64,000 nt of DNA from contig JAAAUF010000012.1 in assembly GCA_015499985.1 (NCBI GenBank), positions 1-64,000 of the forward strand, read 5' to 3'. The notes beneath the pieces are model-generated. The model did no database searches. It was not told the origin of the DNA and was given only the letters and a program-made list of their open reading frames with translations. Positions 34,615 through 47,080 of this stretch are shown here, one piece after another (position 1 is the first letter of the stretch; every line of letters starts with the position of its first letter). Origin of the DNA: Haplosporangium gracile. Lineage: Eukaryota > Mortierellomycota > Mortierellomycetes > Mortierellales > Mortierellaceae. Both the position numbers and the translations under genes were made by a program.

Positions 34615-37600
34615 ATTTTATGACAGATACTTTACCATTTTTTTTTTTTTCCTTTTTTTCGCTTTCGACACCAGACCACATACACCTCTTGATATGATAC
34701 CGTTATGCATTACCCATACCCATTTACCAATACCATACCATACATACGCCGTGATGACTACCTTACCAATAAAAAAAATTATTCTCAGACCTTTAATTCA
34801 CCATGAAATGACGCGTTTGTTCTCTAGGTAAAAAGACATAGATATCTTCACATAAAAGTACAATCATGGTTAGTATTAGCACATGCTTTTTGTTTCTCCC
34901 CATGCCAATTGTTTTTGTAAACTGATACCCAGCCAGGCAATTCGAGCATCATAAAACAAAATGATGTGTAGATTGTAAGTTAAATACAATCGGATAAAGT
35001 TCTCGGATGTTTATTTTCGTTCTGCTTTCTTTTGAGTCAATTAAGCATGAAAAGGCAAATGTCTGAGCCAGGCGGGCGCCACGCCGCGCCACATTTTTGT
35101 TCAAAAAACTTCATAGGCCCTAGATCTGTGAACATGTGCCGTTGTGAAAATAAAAGGGGCACGCGAATGGTAGATTGATATATAGGATCGGTTGGGAAGG
35201 GGCACAGTGTGGGGTCCCATGGTCCACGAGAAAAAAAAAAGTCCGTGAGGTGGGCGGCGCACGGTTACATGTAGATAAAATGAAGATCTTTCCTTTTGCT
35301 CCATCTCATCTTTTTATTGTATGTGTTTCTCCGTTGTCACTTGAATGCTTGTGTGAGCGGAAAAAAAAGACACCAGAGACAAGGTTTTCCTGCACAACAC
35401 GCGCCCGCGTGTTTGTGTTTGCTTATGATGAGCGATGGAAGAGAGTGCGGGGTCACCTCTTGACATGTCGTTATGTCTCCTACTTGTCGTTCTTTTTCTT
35501 TTCTTCCCCCACTTTCCTTTCCTATCCTTTCCCTTCCTTATCCTCGTCTCTGCAACTGCTCGTCCCAGCCTGTGTTCCCTTCCTTTCTCCAACCTGCATA
35601 CCACCTTCTCTCTTTCCCTACCACCTTTTTTCTCCACCCTCCCTTGTCTTGTCTCTCGTTCCCTCTCGGTCCTCTCCTTCTGTTCTCTCATGCACCTGTC
35701 CATCTCACCCTGTTTTTTTTCTCACAGAAAAAAAGAGGGCGAGAAGGATGGGGACCATTTCTCTCTCTCCTTCCCATTGTGTTGCGTTCTCCAAACCCTC
35801 GTAGAAAGCGGGAAACCCAACAACATCGCATCGTCCCACAAACACGCACATCAAAGCAAATGCACAAAAAATAATCCTCCACAAAACACTTATAGGGAGG
35901 ACAGAGAACAAAAATACAAACAAACAAAAACAAAAAAGGGAGGAAAAAATAGATGAGAATTTGCCATGGCAAGTTTTTTTTGCTGTGGGAAGAGGGGAAA
36001 ATGGAGGTGAGACAGTAAAACAAGTAGGGGTTCGGGGGGTTTGAAAAAAAAAAAAGAGCGCACAGAGGAACGCAACGTGGTTTTGTCAGTTGTGAAGGAG
36101 TTGTTGTAGCGACTAGTACGAAGGGTTCAATTGAGAAGGAGAAAAAAAAAGCTAACGGCTGAGCGTTTCTTTCGTAACGTTCGTTAGAACGGACCTCTCA
36201 ACCTCGACGAATTGAGCCCTCGAGAGAAAGAGATCGAAGGGGGAAAAGAGGGACAGAAGACAGAAAAAAACGAACGCCAAGAAGAGAAAGAAGAGATCCC
36301 GGAGGTGAAAGGGCATAAAGAGGCAAAAGGATTGGGGACACGGATGCAGCCCTTCTATTTCCCTTTTCTCTCGCTATTCTTCTTCCTATTTCTCTCCCAC
36401 TTCCCCTCCCTTTTCCCTTCCCTCTCTCTCTCTTTCCCAGCTCGCATCACATACATGGCGTGGTCTACCAACAGACCAGAGGCGTCTCCAGCATGCAGGG
36501 GTGGGGAATACTGGAGTAAATAAAATATATAAAAAAAGGCGACCCTATCTGCAAGGAACAAGGGGTAGAGCCAAGAGAGAAAGAGAAAAGAGAAAGGGAA
36601 GAAAGGAAACACGTCTCCTTCTCTTTGTCCTCCTTTCCCGCGGCCATCTCCCCCTCTCCTCTCTTCTGCGCTCCACTGTCCCTACCTTGCCATTGCCCCC
36701 CACCTCTCTGTTCTCTTCGTGTGCTTGCTTGGCAATGGAGAAGAGCGTGTGCCTGCTTGCGCGCGAATTGTCAAGAGACTTTTTCAGGCGTAAAAAAGGG
36801 ATGTGGAGATCCTGTTTATTTGTGTCAGTTAGACAGGTGTCCTGCCAAGCAGTTAAGCCGTCTTTCCCAAAGCAAAGCAGCCTGACCAGCCGCATGGCTT
36901 TCAGGGGGAAGGGAGGTGAGGCAAAGAAACGGATGACCCTTTTTTTTTTTTTGTAGTTGTCAAACTTGATCATAGTTCTACTTTTCATCCCTCTTTCTAT
37001 CTCTCTTTTGATTGGGTTCAATGGAGAGAAGAGAAAGAAGGAGAGATAAAGAGGGATGGGGAACTCGCGTTGTCTTTTTTGTCCCAATTGCTATGCAAGA
37101 TAGTTTGTAACCAAAGGACAAACTAAGGACAAAGAACAAGAAAAAATTAGGCAATTGAAAAGGACCTGTTATTTTTCATGCACGATCAAGGCAGGATCCA
37201 AGAAGGAACATGACCGAATAAGAAAAAAAGAAAGGCAAGATCGAGGAAAGGGAAGGGAGGACCATGAAGGAAACGAACGGATGGACAAAAGCTGAGAAAA
37301 AGGAGGCAAGAATAACAATTTACAGCTAATGACAGCGATAATGATTAGACTAGGATGAGTAGGATGACTACTACAAGGATGAGATTCAGAAGAAGGAAGG
37401 ATTGAAAGAGAACGGCAGTCAGTATAGTTGGTTGTCAATTGACTGATATCTTAATTCCTAATGCATCCAAGAACAACAACAGTAACAATAAAACAGACCC
37501 ATGGTCCATCGGTCTCCAATTGTCCGCTTTGTCAATTCGATGTTATTGTGTCCGTCGTCGTCGTCCTCGTCGTCGTTGCTGTTGTTATTACTATGGCCAA

Positions 37601-39222
37601 TTCAAAAAAAAAAAAAAAAAGGTCAAGCTGATCCCATCCGATCATTCGCCTGTACCTTTTCCTCCTACTCTTGCTCTTCGTCGTCGCTCCCTTCATCCTT
37701 CAATTGAGAATAATAAAAAAAAGAAAGTTTTCCTCTTTTCACTCTCCTCTTTTTCCTCTTTTCTCTTTTCTCTTTTCTCTCTTCTCTTCTTGTCCCTGGT
37801 CCTTCTTGTCCTTTCTTCTTTACTCTTCCTATTCCTCACTCATTCACTCATTCATCCGTCTCTTATTCTTTCCTTTGACCCATCACTTTCTTTCACTTTC
37901 TTACTGCTACGCCCCGTCTCCTTCTCCCCTTCCATCTTCTTATTCAACATCATCCTCTTTTTTTTCTCCATCACTCCGATTCATTTAACGTCAATAAACC
38001 CTTTTTACGCACTTACTCTCTCATTTACTTATTCAACCAACCTTCACACTTCCTTATTCTGTACCTGTACCTGATTCCACTCTCACACACACTCATTCAC
38101 TTTATTCACTTGTACCTTTACACCCTTCCGCTGTACGTTTTCCGTGTACGTCTCCTTTGTACGTTCCTTTGTTTTCCCTATCTTTCTCTCCCTCTCCCTC
38201 TCACTTCCCGACTCCCTGGCTGAACCCTGCCACCCACTAACTAATCACCCAAACCATTGATACGATATTTCACTTCCTCGACCTCTTTCTTTCCTCCCTG
38301 CCCTCCCCTCCTGCTCTCTTAACTTGCATAAGTGTTGTAGCAACGCTAATCGACCACATAGAAAGACATAGCGACAAAAAAGAAAAAAAAGTCAACGACC
38401 GTCGATCCTCTCCCCTTTGCCAACCCCTTTCCGTTTTTCCTTTGTCCTTTGCCCTTTTCGTTGATCTGTTGGTTCCCCTTCTCTAGCCGTTTCTTTTCTT
38501 TGTCTCGTTTAAAAAAGCGCGGTTCCTTGGGCTCACCTCTTCCCCTTTCCCTTTTATCCTTTTTCTGTTCCTCTCTCTCTTTCTCTCCCTCTATCTCCTT
38601 CGTTCCCTTCTTCCTTTTCCCGCTCTTCCTTCCAACTCCTCCCCCCCTCGCTCTCCAGCCCATTCCTCCACAAAGGTAATATAACCGTCCGTCGTCCGCG
38701 TCCGCTGTGCCTTTCCATCAAAATATTTGCTCCGCTTCTGCCCAGGAACAGCAGTCTCAGCCCAATCCTCTTTGCTAAAAGATGTTAAAGACACGGCAAC
38801 AATAACATTAACGGCAACAGCAGCGGGGGTATAATAGATCCTGTCCCTTATCTATCCACACATCCACATATCTTACCATCAAGCAAGCATTGGTTGTTGG
38901 GGAAAGATAAAAAAAACACGCAAAAACTCCAACAACACGCTGTTGCTTCCTCTGCAACCCTCCGGGAAAAAAAATCGAAGTATTGGGAAGGATGGAGAGC
39001 AAAAAGAGACATAGCACTGATCGTGTGAGCTCCATAAAAAACACAACAAAGAATGGCTGGCAGCAGCAGCAGTAGCAGCAGGTGTTACTCCCTTCCCGTT
39101 CGTCTGATCCTTTCTCCCATCCTCCCTTCCCGAGCACAAAACAAAAAAAAAACAGAAGTATCTGCACCTTCATTGGGCAATGGTCTAACTCATCTCGTTA
39201 CGTTTACTATCTCAGTAGGAGG
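34615..39222. other. Intergenic, 4.6 kb, strand-asymmetric low-complexity DNA
   Basis: It alternates between TC-rich blocks (35.5-35.7, 36.35-36.45, 37.7-38.3 and 38.4-38.7 kb) and GA/A-rich blocks (35.9-36.3 and 36.9-37.3 kb). Long frames on both strands are translations of these runs. AATAAA at 34768-34773 is a poly(A) candidate for the upstream gene. No domain-bearing gene was found. Confidence 0.55.
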
Positions 39223-41377
39223 ATGAATCATATTCAATTGCTTGATCCTCCCTGTGTTGCCTCGCCACAGGGTCGAAGGCTGGCACAGACGTCGTCCGGA
39301 CTGTCGAACCACACATGTCCAACGGTCGGAGCGGTCTCTGCGACGACATCAACAGTGATAACAACAATGCTTGGGCCTCAGTCAGAGACCATTGTGCCCG
39401 ACTGTGCTATTTGTCTTGACAACATTCAACCCAAATACCATGCCAAGGCCATTCTTGCTTGCCGCCACGAGTTTCATCTCTCCTGTATCTCGTACGTATA
39501 ATGCCATTGAACAAAATTATCCCCATATCATAGAACCATTGGTTGAAAACAATACTTGCGCACTGAGGAAAAAAATGAGGGTGGATAGATGGCGACATGA
39601 CGGAATGGAAAAAAGCAAGTCGAGGCAAGGAGATAGATGATCTACTTGTTCTCGGTCTAACCTTGCTTCACGTTGTTTATTCCTACTCCACCATCTTTTC
39701 ATTTTAATTTAATATTGGCTGCATGTATCCACGCCACGCGCAAACCAAAACCACCAAAAAAAACAACAAAAACAAAATATGAAAAACCACATCCGCTAGG
39801 GTGTTTGCATTGGAGAGCATGGGTGGGATGTCCTGACATGCACTGGCTGTTCGCCCTTTCGCTTTTCATCCCCTCCCCACCCCATTCCTGCTATTGCTAT
39901 TTTGTTTATTTGTTTTTGTTTTCTTCCTCGAGGACACACGACTCGCCACATTGTCGTTGTGAATATGGATGACGGTGGTGTGGTACAACGCAGAGGCTAA
40001 CACAAAAGTCGTCTTCATTCCTCGATCTTTTTTCGCTACTGGGGGTATGTGCATCTTGATAGAATGGCATTTACGATGGGTAAGGAGATGATCTGCCCAC
40101 TTTGCCGCTTCCTTCACAAGGACCAGCCCTTCATGGGTCCCGAAGAAGTGAGCAGTAAACAACCCGTAACATCCTCAACAGGCGCTGTTACAGCAGCAGC
40201 AGCGGCAGTAGCAACAGCAGCATCAATCGCTTCGACCCAGACAGCAACAGCAAACTCGGCAACTGTCAGTAGCAATGGCCGGAATCGCCACCGTAACAAC
40301 AGTATCCATTTGCAGCACAACCTTTCCAATCTCATGCACCACCAGCAACGCAGACGGTCGACCTATGACCTTCGGCGAGCATCCGTCACATCTCTTTCTT
40401 CTCCTTCCACGCCTTCTGCGCCAGTAGCAACACCGATCCAGGATAATCCAGATAGTGAGGGCTCTATCCTTTCAAGAATGACTTTCTTTGGTGCTGCCAG
40501 TCATGCTTCACAGCCAGACCAGCGACCACCGCCAACCCCTTCTTTGTCTGCCGTCCCTTCTTCGACTCTCTCAATACAGGCCCATGCATACCTCAACACG
40601 TGGACGTGGTTTATGCTTTATGGGATGCCGTTCTCGGTTGCAATGCTGTTCTTAGCATTTATTCTTGGCCAAGTTGAGACTTTGTGGTCCAAAGTGTCGT
40701 GTCTGATTGGATCTGCGATCTGCTACATGGTTTGCTGGGCGTTGGCGGTGGGATTTTTCGTACCAGCGCAAGACTGTCCTGCCAGCCAACATTCCTACCC
40801 TGGTGTTCTCGCCTCGAGCACAGCAACAGCAGCAGAAGCGGCGGCGGCAACAGCTGCTAGTGTGCGTGGCGCAAGTCCAAATTCAGGCACAGGCTCAATT
40901 GCGAGCCCTGTGATGAACGCGGTTTCTGGTTCATTACCCCATTTACCTGTTTCAGTTTCAGTCTCTCCGACGATCCTTTCTTCCATGGCCTTTGAATTTG
41001 AACTAGCCTCCGACTTGGGCCTAGACACCTCTTCTCCTCATCATCCTCCTTCTTCTCGTCCGACCTCCGCATCTACATACCCCTTCCAATACATTTACCA
41101 GATTCGAGAGCGACAGCAGCAGCAGCAGAGCCAGCAACAACAGCATCATCAGCAACAACAGCAACCGCAGCAGCAACGACAGAACGAGTCGGGGCTGGAG
41201 CGAAGAGAGGAAGAAGTGCTGGTGTCTTCGTTGACGATGTTTTCGTGGTTGACTCCTGGTGCGAGCAGTCTGTCGCGGTGGATGATGGCGAGCCAGAATG
41301 CAGGGGATCTGCGGAGGCGGATATCAGATCTTGCGGATATCCTTGATGACTACTCGGAGTCATTTGGGGGCTGGTGA
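39223..41377 (+). CDS. RING-H2 finger protein with two transmembrane helices
   Basis: Probable membrane-anchored E3 ubiquitin ligase; substrate unknown. Exons 39223-39491 and 40063-41377 give 527 aa. The RING-H2 finger (about 61-105) reads CAICLDN, then CRHEFHLSCI at the exon end, then MICPLCR from exon 2. The spacing is C-x2-C-x14-C-x-H-x2-H-x2-C-x13-C-x2-C. Ala/Thr-rich and Ser/Pro-rich linkers follow. Two hydrophobic helices (about 268-290, WFMLYGMPFSVAMLFLAFIL, and 297-318, IGSAICYMVCWALAVGFFV) form a hairpin, after which come a second Ala/Thr stretch, a Gln/His-rich tract and a short charged C-terminus. The start at 39223 follows a likely 5' UTR acceptor; the frame is open to an ATG at 39082 but looks like leader. 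The 571-bp intron sits within the RING. AATAAA lies at 41480. No specific family was recognised beyond the RING. Confidence 0.8.
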
Positions 41378-41850
41378 CGATGGAAGATGATATGACCCTT
41401 TTCTAATTATGACCTGACCCCCCTCCCACTTCCTCTCTTTCGGATGATGACATGACCCCCCTCTCTCCTCACGAGTAATAATAAACGACCCTGCCACGCC
41501 ACTCCATCGAGTTTTTTTATCGTTGTGAAAAAAAGGGTCTAGGGAAGGAAGGGTCCAAGCCTTGTCATGTCAGGATCAGGGGTGTAGGTCAACAGCCCAC
41601 ACCAACCTGTCCTTCTCTTTTTTCTAGTGCTCACTCTGCTTCCGTACTTCTTTGCTCCTCACAACCTTTTTTCTTACTTGTACCCTTGCTTCCATCGCCT
41701 TGACATCGCTTCTATTCTTTCTCTTCTCTTCCCTCCATAGCACTGCCATTTTCCACCCCATCGTTTTCAACGAACCCTTTTTCTCATCTCTTCACAGTAT
41801 TTCTTCATTCACACCTTCCACACGCCAAGCCCAGTTTCGCTAAAAGCAGA
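41378..41850. other. Intergenic / kinesin promoter
   Basis: Short gap between tandem genes, holding the RING gene's poly(A) candidate (41480-41485), a near-repeat of ATGACATGACC around 41440, and a pyrimidine-rich leader before the kinesin ATG. Confidence 0.6.
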
Positions 41851-44800
41851 ATGTTCAAGTCAGTGGCGGACCGTTTGGGAATACCTCATTCCTCTTCGTC
41901 TTCATCCGTCTCCTCACACCATACCAGTTCTTCCTCACCTTCGCCTCACCACCACCATCGTACGTCGATATTCTCGTCGACTCCCTCTACACGGTCGCCC
42001 AGTCGACAACAACAACACCATGGTCGGTCGGCAGCTACCAACACAGGCATAAGCACAGGGTTACCAATACCCAGCACAGCCTCGGGTCGAACAACACCAG
42101 CACCCCGCAAATCCTCTCTCTCATCCCCAACTCCAAAACCAGTCCTCCCACCCTTGAGCTTCTTGCGGGACCACAACAATAACAATTTAACGCTCTCCAT
42201 TGCAGACGCGGGGGCGCATCCGGATGACCCACCCTCGAGGACAGCCGAGAATGTGACCGTCTCGGTCAGAGTTCGACCGTTCAGTCTGGCCGAGATGAAG
42301 GTTGCAGGAGGTCCGGCCGAAGTCTGGGCTGTCCATGAAAATCATTCGAGGATTGGGTATGCGGATGTTTATAGTATGCGAGAGCGGCGAACTGCAGTTG
42401 ATTATACGTATGGTAAGTTGTGGCTAAAAGTCTTGGCCTGAAGGCCTGGATGCATGCGCATGCAAGAATGTTGCTGGCAGACCTTTATTTGTTTTCTCAT
42501 GCAATTTGTTCAAAGTTCACTTGTGAACTGACAAATGCAATTTATCATATTTTTATGATGTGTTGAGTTGTACTAATGACTGTTTGAAAAAAAAATAAAT
42601 AAATACATAATTCGGCATAGACCACGCCTTGACGGGAAGTAACAATGAAGCGATCTATACCGCCAGTGTCAAGAGCTTGGTTCAGTCAGCGATGGAGGGT
42701 TACAATGGTAAGTATCCCTTCGTCCGTCAATTTAAATGAGATTATTAAGTAAATACATGAAATTGACACGACAGGAGAGATAATATAAACCACTTTTTCT
42801 GGTCGAAAACAGAGAAAGGGATACGGGGTGTCTTCTTCGTATTTCACTGGAGGGTGTCCATCCATGACGCGTTTTGTGAAGTGGATTTAGGGTTGAACAC
42901 GTTCCCAATTATTTTTTTTTGAACAGCGACTGTTCATCAATCAAAGATCTGAGACTAATTTGCTTTTTTGTTTTATTCTTTCTGATGGTGCCTGTCTGAA
43001 TAGGAACGGTCTTCGCCTACGGACAAACATCCTCAGGAAAAACTTATGTAAGCTTCTATCTTGTTGTTATCGCTCAAAGTTAAGGAACAACTGCGAAAGT
43101 GAACATTGATCTAACCCTGGAATGTTTTTTCTTCATCCTCCGTCCCGTCACTCCCGACAGACAATGGTATGTTTAGTCAGGATTGAATGATTTTTAAACT
43201 TGAAGATAGATATCATACGAAAGCATATCAAGCATTATGGACCAGCCGACCGCTCTTTAAACGTTTCTTGCTGGAAAATAGAGCGGAACATCCGACCAAC
43301 CAGGAATCACACCTCGGGCAGTCGAAGATGTGTTCAAGTACATTCGAGAAAACTCTGAGCGTGAGTTCTTGCTTCGTGTGTCGTATATGGAGATCTACAA
43401 CGAAAGTATCCGTGATTTACTCTCACCCGAAACGATCGATCTCAAAATTCATGAAGATCGCAAGGTATGTACTTTTTTTTTTTTGGTCCTGGACCCCATG
43501 TTACTGCGTCCTGATATGTCATACTCGATCTTGCATTTACCGTTATTTCTCCTTGATTGGAATTTGATAGCGTGGAGTGTATGTCAGTCCACTGAAGGAG
43601 GAAATTGTCACGACACCAAGTCAAGTCATGAGAATTATCCAGAGAGGAGACTGTAAGGACCTGATCACTTTTTTCTAGATCCAACGAATTGCTGAACAAA
43701 TACGCCAAGGATGTTTTCTGCGTGCTTGGTATTCATCATCACGATACTGTTATGCTTCGTATAGATCAACGACATACAAGTTCGACAGACTACAATGCCC
43801 ACAGTAGTAGATCTCACTCTATCTTCCAAATCGTAAGTCTTCCCCCTCTTTTTTTGTTTCCAAAAAAATCTAATGATTCTTCTAACACCTTTATCGTTGT
43901 GTTTGTTATGGACTATTAGGTCATTGAGAGTAGAGAGCGTGCGCCAACAGCCCCGTTGAGTCCGACCATACCTGGTGGACGAAAGATGAGTTTAGGGCTC
44001 CGATCCCCCAGTGCAGTGCGTGTCTCGCAACTCAACCTGATTGATCTAGCTGGTTCTGAGAAGGCTTCAACGGATGCTGAACGGCGCAAGGAGGGAGCTT
44101 TTATCAACAAGTCACTCCTTACGCTCGGCAGCGTCATTGCCAAGCTTACCGAGGAAAAAGGGTAACTTTTATTTGAAGTTTTCGCTAATGCTCTTGTTTA
44201 TATGTCAGCAGCTGCATCGGCGTCTTATGTGTCGTATTTGTGAAATAAATAATGGAATGTTCATTTATTTTTTTTCACTCTTTGTAGGGGGCACATTCCA
44301 TACCGCGACTCAAAGTTGACGAGGATCCTTCAATCCTCACTAAGCGGGAACGCACGGGTCTCGGTGATCTGCACCATCAGCCCATCCTTCTTGAACGTCG
44401 AGGAATCACACAACACGCTCAAGTTTGCGGCGCGGGTCAAGAAGATTATCACCAAGGCGCATACCAACCAGGTCATGGACGACAAGGCGTTGTTGGAGAA
44501 GTATCGTCGTGAGATCACAGAGCTTAAAGCACAGCTGTTGCTCACTGCTGCCGGACAGCAGGATTTGGGGCAGGGAGGGCGTAGAGGGTTTCAGCAGCAG
44601 GAGCAGCAGCAGCAGAGTGCGGCGAATAGTAACTTGTCGCATTTGTTGGAGAGGGAGAGGCTGAAGCATGAGGAGGAGATGATTGAGATGAATTTGGTCC
44701 GCAATGCGCTCAAGGAGAGGATTGATCAATTGACGAAACTGATCTTGACTTCTCAGTCCATCAACACCAAGGGTGTCCCCTCTTCTACCGCTGGTGGTCT

Positions 44801-45986
44801 CGCAGAAGGACCCGTTTCGTCATCGTCGGCGATGGGTCGGTACACAGTCGAAACGACAGCGGACGGAACGGTCCTCGAGTTCCCCAAGGAGATCGAGTCC
44901 CGTCTGGCGAGGAAGGACACGATTGTGAGACAACTCCAGTCGGAACTTGAAGCTCAACAGGAGAAAGTGGCCTTGATGAAGACCGCGTTGCAGAAGACTG
45001 CCAAGGGGGAGTCAGTCGATATTGTGCGGACCTTGGCGAAGGTTGATATGGAACCTCCGAGGGAGAAGTTTTTGATTGAGAAGCGGGCTTCTATTAAGAA
45101 CTTGAATGGGATGGTTTGGCAGGATGGTGGCGGTGCAAGTATTGCTGCTGGTGGGGGAGGAACTGTTGGGCGGAATGCTGGACAGGGAACGGTGAAGCGA
45201 GTTCTCAGGGATCCTTATGCTCCTATACCCTCTGATACTGCTATTACGACTTCGCCTATCGCTGCATCGACATCACCTATCGCTGCATCGACATCACCAA
45301 TAAGCGACGACGGGGACGACACCGCCAGCTTATTCATCCTCCCCGACGGCGAACAGCTCCCCATCGATGACTATGACGATGACGACCTAATGGACACGCC
45401 TTGGAACCGTGCCGAGCTCCAATCCTTGCGCCAGGCAAAACGCGAACTCGAAATCGTCGTAATTGAGCAAGAAAAGAAACTGGAAGACATGGTCGCCTTT
45501 GAGGATTCTGACGAGTTCCGAAACCTGGTCCTTGAACTGGAAGAGCATCGAGAGAAAATTGTTGGTATGGAAGAGGAAAGAGAAGGGTTGAGGGCGACGA
45601 TTACGGAATTGCGGAATAATCTGAGACGGTTTGAGCTTGCCAAGGGGTTGGAGAATGGAAATGGAAATGGGATGGGAGGGGGTATGGGAGGAGGAAAAGG
45701 GAGAATTCCGTTCTCGCCACCAGGATCACCTTCGCCTTCGCCTTCGCACTTGTCCCCTACCTTGTCGGCCACTACGACAGCCAGCGCAGCAACAGCCGGG
45801 TCAACAACGATGTCCAAGGCAACAACTGCAGCGTCGGCGAGTCGGATTCAGGAACTGGAACAGATGATGCAACGGGAGCGGAAGTTGAGGATGGAGGAGC
45901 AGGCAAGGAATATGGGCCGTATTGCGTCCCTTGAAGCTGAAGTTACTATCCTCAAAGCCGAGCAGTCCATTCACGATCTCTCCTAG
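41851..45986 (+). CDS. Kinesin motor protein, kinesin-7/Kip2-like
   Basis: Microtubule plus-end-directed ATPase by family. Exons: 41851-42412, 42621-42707, 43004-43047, 43161-43166, 43282-43464, 43571-43652, 43765-43832, 43920-44161, 44288-45986, giving 990 aa. A Ser/His/Pro-rich N-terminus (1-130) precedes the motor domain (about 134-520): [11 protein letters not shown], the P-loop GQTSSGKT (223-230), switch [10 protein letters not shown], switch [10 protein letters not shown], and [18 protein letters not shown]. The neck and coiled-coil tail follow, with a short [14 protein letters not shown] duplication and Gly/Met and Ser/Pro-rich stretches. Exon 4 is only 6 nt and encodes Thr-Met right after the P-loop. 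It is required for GKTYTMSG continuity and both flanking introns are GT-AG. The N-terminal extension and motor order suit Kip2/KipA, but subfamily placement is from memory. Confidence 0.93.
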
Positions 45987-46047
45987 ATTATTTTTTTGGT
46001 TACCCGATTCCATACACTGTCATCATTGTTCATATTTAGCCCAAACA

Positions 46048-46053
46048 AATAAA
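46048..46053 (+). terminator. Poly(A) signal candidate (AATAAA)
   Basis: AATAAA lies about 62 nt after the kinesin stop codon, at the usual distance. Confidence 0.45.
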
Positions 46054-46491
46054 ATCTCAATTTTATTGTATACTCCCTGCTGCAATCTCGCCTTGGGTTC
46101 TCCTGTTATCCCTTTCTTCGTGTTTCCTATGGGATGCGCGTTCGCGTTATTTTTTTAAATCTTTCTTTGTGTTTCTGTTGGGGTGTGCGTTTGCGTCCGC
46201 GTTGTTATTTTTTGTTCGCTCCTTTCCTTCGTCCACACTCCCTTTTTCCACGCCCTTCCGCCTCCTTCGCTTTTAACTGATCACCATGATTGCATTATTC
46301 CATACCCGACAAAAATCAGGAACACTTACAAAATTGGTGGCGCAAACTTTTTATTAATCAGAAAATTTTCATCATATCACTTTAGCGCCAAGAAAGAGTG
46401 TTGAAAGGAGAGCAAGAGGAGTCAACACCCCTCTCCCTCTCATACCTAATCATGGCATGCTCACCCTCCTTGGCATTGGTGGCCCCTTTTT

Positions 46492-46499
46492 NNNNNNNN
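46492..46499. other. Assembly gap (8 N)
   Basis: Eight Ns after a T-run and just before a C-run of about 13 bases. Homopolymers probably broke the assembly here. Confidence 0.98.
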
Positions 46500-46779
46500 C
46501 CTTTTTTAATACCCCTTTTTGGCCCCCCCCCCCCCACCTCGCACATTCACATGGCATCAGAATCGAGGTGAGGAGGGTGGAGGCGGTGCTGCCACTTTTT
46601 ATTCTTTTTTTCATAGTCTGCCATGTCAAGGGTATGAATGCGCCGGCATGGCGGTCACCTGGGGGCGTCTAACCTCCCAGCACCGTCCACATTTTGGTTG
46701 AGGAAGGTGTATGGGGGTGCTCACCCTACTCTTTCTATTCTTCTCCTCTCTTCTATAGGTTTCTGGCTCTCTAGAGCTA

Positions 46780-47080
46780 TATGGGGTCGCGGCATATTAT
46801 GGGATCGTGGCATACTTTGGGCTACTGTGGGCTTTCTTAAAACCATCGCATAACTGAGGCACTTGGAACCACTGTGGGCAAAGTTATGCCTATGTTGTCA
46901 AACTGAGGCAGCGCCTTAAAATTATGGCATATTGAGGCAATGGGGACAACTGAGGGCTTATTTTCTCGCCAGCTATGTGTTTACTCTTTTAAAACTATGC
47001 GAACTGAACCATCAGAAATTGTGGGCTTGCTTAAAACCATGGCAACTGAGGCATTGGGGACCACTGTGGGCTTACCGGGG
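46780..47080. repeat. Diverged interspersed tandem repeat, about 4-5 copies
   Basis: Copies start near 46835, 46915, 46987 and 47030 with the core CTTAAAACCATGGCAACTGA, then GGCATTGGGGACCACTGTGG, and a partial copy lies around 46790. Copies differ by substitutions and small indels, and spacing falls from about 79 to 42 nt. No frame stays open through it. Confidence 0.7.

Noticed and set aside
35175..35956. Several overlapping frames of 110-209 aa on both strands
   Set aside because: Translations of polypyrimidine/polypurine runs (Phe/Leu/Ser/Pro or Lys/Glu/Arg); mutually overlapping and without domains.
37439..38074. 211-aa plus-strand frame with apparent hydrophobic segments
   Set aside because: Hydrophobicity comes from T/C runs; no homology recognised.
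43690..43740. Candidate kinesin exon after TTTTTTCTAG near 43679
   Set aside because: Its frame does not give the conserved switch I approach; the acceptor at 43764 yields [19 protein letters not shown] in phase.
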